Source: JASLDZ01 sp964244065
GTDB taxonomy: Bacteria > Pseudomonadota > Alphaproteobacteria > Caulobacterales > Caulobacteraceae
Length of the DNA stretch: 13,472 nt
Assembly (NCBI GenBank): GCA_964244065.1
Contig: CAXTHH010000028.1
Span: 1 to 13,472, forward strand
Direction of reading: 5' to 3'
The translations under genes and the position numbers were made by a program. The notes below the pieces were generated by a model that saw only the letters and a list, made by a program, of their open reading frames with translations, did not search any database and was not told where the DNA came from. Below are positions 1 to 6,408 of the stretch, piece after piece (position 1 is the first letter of the stretch; every line of letters starts with the position of its first letter).

Positions 1-1
1 G

Positions 2-583
2 CTGCTGCTGCGGCCGGAGGGCAACGTCGCCTTCGAGGCGGCCCCCTACTACACCCCGCCCATGCTGGACGAGATCCGGCGGCTGGGCGGGATCGGCGTG
101 ATCTCCGCCAGCCACTGCCACGGCTACGGCGCCCTGTGGCAGCTGCAGGAGGTGTTCGGCGCGCCTCTCGCCATCCAGCGCGACGACCTGCGCATGACCA
201 AGGCCATGCGGGTGACCCACCCCTACGACGACACGCTGGAGATCGGCGCCGGCCTGACGCTGCACCACGTGGGCGGCCACTACGAGGGCCAGGCCTGCCT
301 GCACGACGCCCGGGCCCGCCGCCTCTACTGCGGCGACATGTTCAAGGTGGACCAGGACGGCGACGGCCGCTCCACCGCCGTCAGCAGCCACAAGGCCTTC
401 CACAAGGACATCCCGCTGACCCACGCCGAGCTGCGCCGCTACCGCGAGGTGATCGCGCCCCTGGACTTCACCGCCGTGCTCACCCCCTTCGAGTACGCGC
501 CGGAGGTGGGCCGCGACCTGGCCGTGGCGCTGCTGGACGAGGGCCTGGCCCGCCCGCCCGGCGTGAAGCGGGTCCCGCTCTGA
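2..583 (+). CDS. Metallo-beta-lactamase-fold hydrolase, 5'-truncated by window edge
   Basis: The frame is open from base 2, so the N-terminus lies outside the window; the ATG at 62 is internal. The visible part carries MBL landmarks: RPEGNVAFEA (the 'EGNV' strand after the first beta hairpin), SHCHGYG in place of HxHxDH, HVGGHYEGQ (the third metal histidine) and LYCGDMF (the bridging aspartate position). In the HxHxDH motif the two first histidines remain, but Asp and the third His are Tyr and Gly. The usual last histidine near the C-terminus is not visible; LTPFEYAPEVG occupies that region. This resembles an MBL subgroup with SHPHFY-type motifs, which probably binds one metal. The substrate is unknown. 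The stop overlaps the YcaO start by one base (TGATG), so the two are almost certainly coupled. MBL fold is confident; a function in the putative biosynthetic operon is inferred from position only. Confidence 0.85.
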   Translation: MLLRPEGNVAFEAAPYYTPPMLDEIRRLGGIGVISASHCHGYGALWQLQEVFGAPLAIQRDDLRMTKAMRVTHPYDDTLEIGAGLTLHHVGGHYEGQACLHDARARRLYCGDMFKVDQDGDGRSTAVSSHKAFHKDIPLTHAELRRYREVIAPLDFTAVLTPFEYAPEVGRDLAVALLDEGLARPPGVKRVPL

Positions 584-2091
584 TGGCCCGCCGCCTGACC
601 GGCCTGCCCGCCGACCTGCCCGAGGCCGCCCGCGCCTACCTGGACGGCTTCCCGCCCGGCGAGGTGGTCGCCTTCCCGCTCACCCCGCTCGATCGGGTCG
701 GCCTGCCCGTCTGGGTGGTGGCCCTGTTCACGGACGACCCGCGGCTGGACGGCGTCATGCCCTACGGCGTCGGCTACGGGGCGACCGACGCGCAGGCGGT
801 GCTGGGCTCGCTCGGCGAGATCGCCGAGATGGTCGGCCCGACGCTCACCCTGCTCGCCGCCGAGCGCCACCGGGGCGCCTGGACCGACCTCGTGCGCGCC
901 CTGGGCGAGGACGCCGTGGCCGACCCGCTCACCCTCGGCCTGCCCGCCGGCTCGCCCGTGGGCCGGGACACGCCGCTGGACTGGGTGGAGGCGCGGCGGG
1001 CGCGGGACGGGGCCGCCGTGCTCGTGCCCGTCGACCTCGCCGCCTACAGCCGCAGGGACCTGGGGCCGGGCTACCAGCCCTTCACCACGGTGATCAGCAA
1101 CGGCATGGGCGCCGGGCCCGACCGCGACTGGGCCGCCGGCCACGGGCTGCTGGAGCTGCTGCAGCGCGACGGCAACGGCCTGCTGTTCCGCGCGCTGGAC
1201 CAGGGCGTCGCCCTCGACCTGCCGGACGACCTGCCGCCCGCGGTCGCCGCGGTGCTCGACGCCTACGCCGCCGCGGGCGTGCGCGTGCTGCCCAAGTTCG
1301 CCACCGACCAGTTCGGCCTCGCCAACGTCTACTGCGTCGGCTGGGATGAGGCCGGCCGCGAGCCCGCCGCCCCCGTCATGCTCACCGCCTGCGGCGAGGC
1401 CTGCCACCCCGACCGCGAGCAGGCGCTCCTCAAGGCGCTGGCCGAGTTCGCCGCCAGCCGGGCGCGCAAGGCCTACGCCCACGGCCCGGGCGCGCTCGCC
1501 GCCTCCGTCGCCCCGCCGGGGTACATCGACCGCTTCCTCCGCCGCTCGGGCGGCAACGCCAAGGCGGGGGAGGGCCGCGCCTTCGAGGCGATGCGCGACT
1601 GGGCGGCGCGCTCGCCCGCCGAGCTGCGCGCCTGGCTCGCGCCGAACATGCACTTGGTGCGCACGCACAAGGCCTACGCCGACCTGCCCACGGCCCCGGC
1701 GCCGGACGGCCACGCCCGCGCCACCGTCGCCCTGGATCGCGTGCACGCGGCGGGGATCGAGGTGCTGTACTGCGACTACGCCCCGCCCGGCGGCGGCTAC
1801 GCCTGCGGCAAGGTGATCGCGCCCGGGCTGGAGGTGGAGACCATGAGCTACCACCGCATCGGCGCCCGCAACGCGGAGAAGCTGATCGCCCGCGACCACC
1901 CGTTGATCCGCTTCGGCGAGCCCACGGACACGCTGAAGCCAGTGCGCCTGACGCCCGAGGACGAGGCACGCCTCGGACGCCCGCTGTTCGACACGGCGCT
2001 GGCGGACGCCATCGTCGGCCCGCTCTATCCCCTCTACCGCGAGCCGGAGGCGCACCACGTGGCCGCGGCGCTGGAGGCGTCAGCCGCGTGA
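583..2091 (+). CDS. YcaO-family ATP-dependent cyclodehydratase/thioamidase-like protein
   Basis: This is a 502-residue protein. The ATG at 583 is chosen because it overlaps the upstream stop and gives a normal YcaO N-terminus; reading further upstream runs through shadow sequence. YcaO hallmarks in order: FPLTPLDRVGLPVW (31-44), the first acidic motif SLGEIAE (76-82), the nucleotide-site segment SNGMGAG then GHGLLELLQRD (172-178 and 187-196), and a third motif REQALLKALAEFAASRA (278-294). YcaO enzymes use ATP to activate backbone amides, giving azolines, thioamides or amidines in RiPPs, and some modify non-RiPP substrates. Oddities: the usual ERD after HGLLExx is QRD (Q194), and the C-terminus (LYPLYREPEAHH, 481-492) has no PxPxP tail as in azoline-forming members. 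No E1-like, ocin-ThiF, TfuA or precursor gene is visible alongside. The family is confident; the reaction and substrate are unknown. Confidence 0.9.
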   Translation: MARRLTGLPADLPEAARAYLDGFPPGEVVAFPLTPLDRVGLPVWVVALFTDDPRLDGVMPYGVGYGATDAQAVLGSLGEIAEMVGPTLTLLAAERHRGAWTDLVRALGEDAVADPLTLGLPAGSPVGRDTPLDWVEARRARDGAAVLVPVDLAAYSRRDLGPGYQPFTTVISNGMGAGPDRDWAAGHGLLELLQRDGNGLLFRALDQGVALDLPDDLPPAVAAVLDAYAAAGVRVLPKFATDQFGLANVYCVGWDEAGREPAAPVMLTACGEACHPDREQALLKALAEFAASRARKAYAHGPGALAASVAPPGYIDRFLRRSGGNAKAGEGRAFEAMRDWAARSPAELRAWLAPNMHLVRTHKAYADLPTAPAPDGHARATVALDRVHAAGIEVLYCDYAPPGGGYACGKVIAPGLEVETMSYHRIGARNAEKLIARDHPLIRFGEPTDTLKPVRLTPEDEARLGRPLFDTALADAIVGPLYPLYREPEAHHVAAALEASAA

Positions 2092-2105
2092 CGGACACAC
2101 CCCTC

Positions 2106-2223
2106 CGCTCATCCCGGCGAAGGCCGGGACCTAGTTCCACCCGTAGTCCCGAGATAGCGGCTGAGATGGCGAGTTCGGGCCAGCGCTCCCGGACCTGGGT
2201 CCCGGCCTTCGCCGGGATGAGCG
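2106..2223. repeat. Inverted pair of palindromic REP-like elements
   Basis: Two 26-nt copies, 2106-2131 and 2198-2223, are exact reverse complements of each other. Each copy is itself a hairpin: TCCCGGC, a GAAG loop, then GCCGGGA. The pair can therefore fold as two small hairpins or as one long stem closing about 66 nt. It fills most of the 145-nt gap between the YcaO and TIM-barrel genes and ends directly at the ribosome binding site of the latter. Such CCCGGCnnnnGCCGGG units are common dispersed intergenic repeats in alphaproteobacteria. Inside an operon they may stabilise or process mRNA, or attenuate transcription; this role is inferred. There is no U-tract, so it is not a classical terminator. 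Confidence 0.9.
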
Positions 2224-2228
2224 GGAGG
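2223..2228 (+). promoter_or_regulatory. Ribosome binding site deciding the GTG start at 2237
   Basis: GGGAGG lies 8 nt before the GTG at 2237. It overlaps the last base of the right-hand repeat copy, so a long hairpin formed by the repeat pair could limit ribosome access. No ATG is available near this site in that frame, which supports the GTG start. Confidence 0.7.
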
Positions 2229-2236
2229 CGCGCGAC

Positions 2237-3064
2237 GTGACCCTCCGCTTCGCCTACAACACCAACGGCTGCGCCAACCACCGGCTCTCAGACGCCCTCG
2301 AGCTCATGGCCCGCGCCGGCTACGACGGCGTGGCGCTGACGCTGGACTTCCAGCACCTCGACCCCTTCGCCGAGGACTGGGAGGCGCAGACGCGCGCCCT
2401 CAAGCGCCGGCTGGACGACCTCGGCTTCGCCTCGGTGATCGAGACCGGCGCGCGCTACCTGCTCGACCCCGCGCAGAAGCACGAGCCCACCCTGGTGACC
2501 GCCTCGCTCGAGGGCCGCGCCCGCCGTGTCGCCTTCCTCAAGCGCGCCCTCGCCATCGCCGCCATGCTGGGGTCGGAGGCCGTGTCCTTCTGGGCGGGCG
2601 TGCCGAAGCCGGGCGTGGACCGCGACGAGGCCCGGCGCTGGCTGGTGGACGGTCTGCACGAGGTCGTCGCCCACGCCCGCGACCTGGGCGTGGTCGCCGC
2701 CTTCGAGCCCGAGCCCGGCATGCTGATCGAGACCGCCGCCGAGTGGGAGGCGCTGGGCGTGGACGGCCTGACCCTGGCGCTGGACACCGGCCACTGCCTG
2801 GTGACGGAGGACATCGACCCCGCCGACGCCGTGCGCCGCTACGCCGCCCGCCTCGGCACGGTGGCGGTGGAGGACATGCGCCGCGGCGTGCACGTGCACC
2901 TGCCGTTCGGCGAGGGCGACATGGACGTGCCGTCCGTGCTGCGGGCGCTGGCGGACATCCGCTTCGACAGGCTGGTGTGCGTGGAGCTGTCCCGGGAAAG
3001 CCCGCAGGCGCATGCGGCGATCCCGCAGAGCATCGCCTGGCTGCGCGGGCGGCTGCCCGCGTGA
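2237..3064 (+). CDS. Xylose-isomerase-like TIM-barrel protein (sugar phosphate isomerase/epimerase superfamily)
   Basis: This 275-residue protein starts at GTG with a good ribosome binding site. It has the AP-endonuclease-2/xylose-isomerase-like TIM-barrel pattern. MTLRFAYNTNG forms the first strand, ARAGYDGVALT (25-35) is the typical 'GYDGVEL' segment, and ETGARYLLDP lies at 69-78. Likely metal ligands are E157 in AAFEPEPG, D183 and H186 in LALDTGHC, H219/H221 in HVHLPFGEGDMD, and E250 in VCVELSRESP. Members isomerise or epimerise sugars and related polyols, or act on unrelated small molecules; the DUF692/MbnB branch modifies peptides, but this sequence does not look like DUF692. In this operon it could supply or alter the sugar used by the downstream glycosyltransferase, or modify the YcaO product. 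The fold is confident; the substrate is unknown. Confidence 0.85.
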   Translation: MTLRFAYNTNGCANHRLSDALELMARAGYDGVALTLDFQHLDPFAEDWEAQTRALKRRLDDLGFASVIETGARYLLDPAQKHEPTLVTASLEGRARRVAFLKRALAIAAMLGSEAVSFWAGVPKPGVDRDEARRWLVDGLHEVVAHARDLGVVAAFEPEPGMLIETAAEWEALGVDGLTLALDTGHCLVTEDIDPADAVRRYAARLGTVAVEDMRRGVHVHLPFGEGDMDVPSVLRALADIRFDRLVCVELSRESPQAHAAIPQSIAWLRGRLPA

Positions 3065-3083
3065 GCTCCACCTTATCCGATCA

Positions 3084-3163
3084 TCCCCGCGCATGCGGGG
3101 ACCCAGACTTGTTGTCCTCAGGCGGAGCTTGGCTCGCCGTCTGGATCCCCGCATCCGCGGGGA
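3084..3163. repeat. Second inverted pair of palindromic REP-like elements
   Basis: Copies at 3084-3108 and 3139-3163 are reverse complements at 23 of 25 positions. Each contains its own palindrome: TCCCCGC-GCAT-GCGGGGA in the left copy and TCCCCGC-ATCC-GCGGGGA in the right. The sequence differs from the pair at 2106-2223, so this is another repeat family with the same head-to-head architecture. It occupies most of the 124-nt gap between the TIM-barrel and glycosyltransferase genes. The right copy ends about 10 nt before the next ribosome binding site. No U-tract follows either hairpin. Confidence 0.85.
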
Positions 3164-3173
3164 AGAGCGGGGT

Positions 3174-3180
3174 GGGAGGG
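3174..3180 (+). promoter_or_regulatory. Ribosome binding site deciding the ATG start at 3189
   Basis: GGGAGGG stands 8 nt before the ATG at 3189. The frame is open much further upstream, back through the repeat and into the 3' end of the previous gene. This site and the family N-terminus (MRVCFISRRYFP) fix the start at 3189. Confidence 0.75.
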
Positions 3181-3188
3181 GCGGGGCT

Positions 3189-4424
3189 ATGAGGGTCTGC
3201 TTCATCAGCCGCCGCTACTTCCCGGCGATCAGCGGCATGAGCATCTACGCGCAGAACCTGCTGCGCGAGCTGGTCCGCGCCGGGCACGACGTGACGATGG
3301 TCAGCCAGTTCTACGGCGGCGGCCACGCCACCGTGTACGGCGGCGGTCCGCCCCCTCCGGTCGAGGGCGTGCACGTGATCGGGCTGGAGGCGCTGGGCGA
3401 GCAGGCCGGCGGCGACTTCGAGCGCGACGTCGGCGCCATGGTGGACACCGTCGTCGCCGAGCACGCCCGGGCGCCGTTCGACGTGATCCACGCCCAGTAC
3501 GGCTATCCCAACGGCTGGGCGGCGCTGCTGGCCAGCCGCGAGACGGGCGCGCCCAACGTGGTCAGCATCCAGGGCGGCGACGGCCACTGGGTCGGCTCCT
3601 GCTGCGCGACGCACCTCGCGGCGATGCGCCGCGTGTGCCTGCACGCGGGCGCGCTCCTGATCGGCGGCGTCAGCTTCGTCGACGAGGTGGCCGGCCGGCT
3701 GGACGTGCCGCGCAACCGCTTCACCCTGATCCCGGGGGCGGTGGACACGGCCCGCTTCGCCCCCGGCCACCCCCCGGGAGAGGTCGCCGCCCCGCCGCGC
3801 ATCCTCTACCACGGCCGGGTGGACCGCCGGAAAGGCGTGCTCGACCTCCTGGACGCGCTCGCCCTGCTGCGCGCCGAGGGCGTGCCGTTCGCGGCCACGA
3901 TCAGCGGCATCGGGCCGGACGTGGCGCCGGCCCAGGCGCGCGCCGCCGGGCGCGGGTTCGACGAGGCGCAGGTGCGCTTCACCGGCTACGCCGACTACGC
4001 CGACGCCCCCCGGCTCTACGCGGACGCCGACATCTTCTCCTCCCCCACTTACGCCGAGGGCTTCTCCAACACGATCCTGGAGGCCATGGCCGCGGGGCTG
4101 CCCGTCGCAAGCTGCGACAGCGTGGGCGTCACCGACTGCCTGCGCGACGGCGACAACGGGCTGCTCACCCCCGCCGGCGACGTACCCGCCCACGCCGCCG
4201 CGCTCCGCCGCCTGATCGAGGACGCCGCCCTGCGCCGCGGGATCGCCGAGCGCGCCCTGGCGGAGTGCCGCCGCACCTACAGCTGGACGGCGGTCGGCGC
4301 GCGGATCCAGGCGGTGTACGCGAGCCTGGCCGGCGCGGCGCCCGATCTCGCGTGGAGCCCGGACCTGCCGCCCGAGGCGCCCGGCGCGCCCTGCCGCTTC
4401 CGCGCGACCCCGCACCTCCTGTGA
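3189..4424 (+). CDS. Glycosyltransferase family 4 (GT-B fold)
   Basis: This 411-residue protein has the usual GT4 length. The N-terminal domain starts MRVCFISRRYFPAISGMSIY, with the glycine-containing acceptor-side loop typical of GT4. The C-terminal nucleotide-sugar domain begins near 200. It contains LYHGRVDRRKG (207-216), whose Arg and Lys contact donor phosphates, FTGYADYADAPRLYADADIF (264-283), and the retaining-GT EX7E motif E290-GFSNTILE298 followed by AMAAGLPV. IPGAVDTARF (181-190) marks the linker. These enzymes transfer a sugar from a nucleotide donor with retention. Its stop overlaps the PIG-L gene by 4 nt (GTGA), so the pair is coupled. GT4 plus PIG-L is the gene logic of MshA/MshB and BshA/BshB, which suggests a GlcNAc donor and later N-deacetylation; that is inference. 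The final 25 residues (PDLAWSPDLPPEAPG onward) are a proline-rich extension past the catalytic domain. Confidence 0.92.
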   Translation: MRVCFISRRYFPAISGMSIYAQNLLRELVRAGHDVTMVSQFYGGGHATVYGGGPPPPVEGVHVIGLEALGEQAGGDFERDVGAMVDTVVAEHARAPFDVIHAQYGYPNGWAALLASRETGAPNVVSIQGGDGHWVGSCCATHLAAMRRVCLHAGALLIGGVSFVDEVAGRLDVPRNRFTLIPGAVDTARFAPGHPPGEVAAPPRILYHGRVDRRKGVLDLLDALALLRAEGVPFAATISGIGPDVAPAQARAAGRGFDEAQVRFTGYADYADAPRLYADADIFSSPTYAEGFSNTILEAMAAGLPVASCDSVGVTDCLRDGDNGLLTPAGDVPAHAAALRRLIEDAALRRGIAERALAECRRTYSWTAVGARIQAVYASLAGAAPDLAWSPDLPPEAPGAPCRFRATPHLL

Positions 4425-5185
4425 CCCGCGTCCTCGCCTTCTCGCCCCACCTCGACGATGCGGTGTTCTCGGCGGGCGGCACGCTCGCGCGCCTGGCGGC
4501 CGTGGGGGCGGAGGTGACCGTCGCCACCGTGTTCACCGCCAGCGTGCCCGACCCGCAGGGCTTCGCCCTCGCCTGCCAGCTCGACAAGGGGCTCGGGCCG
4601 GAGGTGGACTACATGGCCCTGCGCCGGGCGGAGGACGCGGCCGCCTGCCGCGCGGTGGGCGCCGCGCCGCGGCATTTGCCGTTCCGCGAGGCCCCGCACC
4701 GCGGCTACGGCTCCGCCCCCGAGCTCTTCGCCGGCGTGCGGGCCGACGACGACGCGGCCGAGGCGGTTGCGCCCGCGCTCGCCGCCCTGGTGGACGCGCT
4801 CCGCCCCGACCTCGTGTTCGCGCCTCAGGCGGTCGGCGCCCATGTCGACCACGTGCAGGTGGTCCGCGCGCTGGACGCGCTCCGCCTCGACCGGCCGATC
4901 CTGTGGTGGCGCGACCACCCCTACGTGGTCCGGCCGGGGACGCCGCGGGAGCCGTTCGGGGCCCGCTTCGCCGAGCAGGCGCTGGCGGAGGCGCCGCTCG
5001 ACCCCGCCGCCCGCGCCGCCAGGACGGCGGGGGCGCTGGCCTATGCGAGCCAGCTCGGCTTCCAGTTCGGCGGGCCGGAGGCGGCGCGCGCCGTGTTCGC
5101 GGCGGCCGATCCCGTCGAGCGCTTCCGCACCGACGCCCACGGCCGCACGGCGCTCGCGCAGGCGCTGGGCCAGGTCGAGGCCTAG
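4421..5185 (+). CDS. PIG-L/LmbE-family N-acetylglucosaminyl deacetylase-like protein
   Basis: This 254-residue protein starts at GTG within the 4-nt overlap with the glycosyltransferase; the family motif begins almost at once, so no earlier start is possible. SPHLDDAVFSAGG (8-20) is the family's PHxDD motif: H10 and D13 are expected zinc ligands and D12 the general base. HVDH (141-144) supplies the third zinc histidine. Family members (MshB, BshB, PIG-L, teicoplanin deacetylases) remove acetyl or acyl groups from GlcNAc-type substrates and sit in the cytosol; no signal peptide is seen here. ASQLGFQFG near 209-217 and the flanking region are typical of the C-terminal half. It probably acts on the product of the preceding glycosyltransferase. 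The gene ends 5 nt from a convergent gene, with no terminator hairpin in between. Confidence 0.92.
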   Translation: MTRVLAFSPHLDDAVFSAGGTLARLAAVGAEVTVATVFTASVPDPQGFALACQLDKGLGPEVDYMALRRAEDAAACRAVGAAPRHLPFREAPHRGYGSAPELFAGVRADDDAAEAVAPALAALVDALRPDLVFAPQAVGAHVDHVQVVRALDALRLDRPILWWRDHPYVVRPGTPREPFGARFAEQALAEAPLDPAARAARTAGALAYASQLGFQFGGPEAARAVFAAADPVERFRTDAHGRTALAQALGQVEA

Positions 5186-5190
5186 GCGAT

Positions 5191-6408
5191 CTATCGGCTC
5201 CGGTGGGCGGTGATGACCGTGGCCAGCTCGTCGGGCCGGCCGTTGGTGAAGTCCAGGCGGACGCGGCCGTCCGGCTCCGCGCGGACCGTGGCGGGCATGG
5301 AGCTGGCGCTCAGCGCCCAGCCGCGGGGCAGGACGACCGTGTTGTGGGCGCGGCCGAGGCTCCGGCGCCAGACCAGCTCCCCGCCCTCCACGCCGTAGCG
5401 GGAGGGGTCGACGTAGGTCTCCGCCATGCGCAGCCGGCGCGAGCCGCCGGGCGGGACGGGGGCGTGGCGGAACAGCACCACGCGCGTCTGCGGCGTGACG
5501 GTCAGGCCGGGCTCGCGCACGCCGGCGCGGGTGATGGCCTCACCCTCCAGCACCTCGGTCCGCAGCGCCTCGCCGGTGTCGAGGTCGAGGCCCGAGGGGT
5601 CCTGCACGGTCGAGCCCTCGCGCACCACGTTGACATAGCGGTCGGTCCCGGCGCGCGTCTCCGTGTAGTCGTGGTGCAGGTGGAAGGCGTGCGTCTCGGG
5701 CGGGTCCAGCTCGTAGACGATGTCCCGCGTCTCGTGCGCCCGGTCACGCACGGCGGCGGTCGCGGGGCCCGGCGGGGCGAGCGGCCCGGGCGCGGGGCGG
5801 GCGCGCAGCTCCAGGGCGGCGGGGGCGGCGGCGTCGTTCCAGAAGCTGATCCGCAGCCGGCCGTCCGCCTCCTGCAGCACCTGGCTGGGCGTGTTGCAGG
5901 CCACGAGCTCGTAGCCGGGCGGCAGGACCACGCTGTTGCGGCGGATGCCCAGCGAGCGGGCGAACACCAGCGTGCCGTCGGGCTCCACGCGGTAGCTCTT
6001 CGGGTCCTCGTAGGTCTTGTCGATCAGCACGCGCCCGCCGCCCCCCGGCGGCACGGGGCGGGCGAGCTTCACGCGGAGGTACGCGTCGGCGCTGTCGCCC
6101 GTGACGCCGTCGGCCCGCGCCGCGGCGGCCGGGACCGTGCCGTGCTCCAGCGACCTGCCCGTGACCGGGTCGCTGACGCGCTCGTCGGTGGCGACCGAGC
6201 CGCGGCGGATCGGGTTGAGGTAGGCGCGGGCGCCCGGCGTGGTGGCCGTCACCTCGTAGAGGATGCGGAAGCGCCCGGAGCCGGGGGCCAGCAGCTCGTA
6301 GCGCGTGTAGGCGTCCGCCTCCGTCTGCCGCGGCGGTGCGGACGTCGGGGGAGCCGCAGCGGGCTGAACGGCCGCGAGCGCCGCGGCGAGCAGCAGGGCG
6401 GGGCTCAT
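5191..6408 (-). CDS. Exported protein of unknown function with two tandem homologous domains
   Basis: This 405-residue protein begins at the ATG that overlaps the upstream cyclophilin stop (ATGA). A longer version from 6453 is rejected because it would put 15 extra residues before the signal peptide. MSPALLLAAALAAVQPAAA is a signal peptide with an AxA cleavage site. The mature part is an internal duplication. Domain 1 (about 36-202) has VLIDKTYEDPKSYRVE, then LVFARSLGIRRNSVVLPPGY and a DGRLRISFWN end. Domain 2 (about 231-396) has LRMAETYVDPSRYGVE, then LVWRRSLGRAHNTVVLPRGW and DGRVRLDFTN. Both are rich in beta-strand-like segments with proline and glycine turns (VPPGG). I recognise no catalytic motif and do not know the family. 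Coupling to a periplasmic prolyl isomerase suggests an envelope location. Confidence 0.85.
   Translation of the reverse strand: MSPALLLAAALAAVQPAAAPPTSAPPRQTEADAYTRYELLAPGSGRFRILYEVTATTPGARAYLNPIRRGSVATDERVSDPVTGRSLEHGTVPAAAARADGVTGDSADAYLRVKLARPVPPGGGGRVLIDKTYEDPKSYRVEPDGTLVFARSLGIRRNSVVLPPGYELVACNTPSQVLQEADGRLRISFWNDAAAPAALELRARPAPGPLAPPGPATAAVRDRAHETRDIVYELDPPETHAFHLHHDYTETRAGTDRYVNVVREGSTVQDPSGLDLDTGEALRTEVLEGEAITRAGVREPGLTVTPQTRVVLFRHAPVPPGGSRRLRMAETYVDPSRYGVEGGELVWRRSLGRAHNTVVLPRGWALSASSMPATVRAEPDGRVRLDFTNGRPDELATVITAHRSR

Noticed and set aside
439..2058. Long open frame on the minus strand opposite the YcaO gene.
   Set aside because: It is a compositional shadow of GC-rich coding DNA: low-complexity Arg/Gly/Val/Ala sequence with no domain, opposite a clear YcaO protein.
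2106..2131. Hairpin after the YcaO stop read as a Rho-independent terminator.
   Set aside because: There is no U-tract after the stem, and the same element is repeated in inverse orientation 66 nt later. The repeat interpretation explains it better, although attenuation is still possible.
2166..2240. A 24-codon reading frame (MASSGQRSRTWVPAFAGMSG...) between the YcaO and TIM-barrel genes, overlapping the latter's start by GTGA, which looked like a possible precursor peptide.
   Set aside because: Its core WVPAFAGM is the translation of the right arm of the palindromic repeat, a sequence seen wherever such repeats are translated. It has no good ribosome binding site and no leader/core design.
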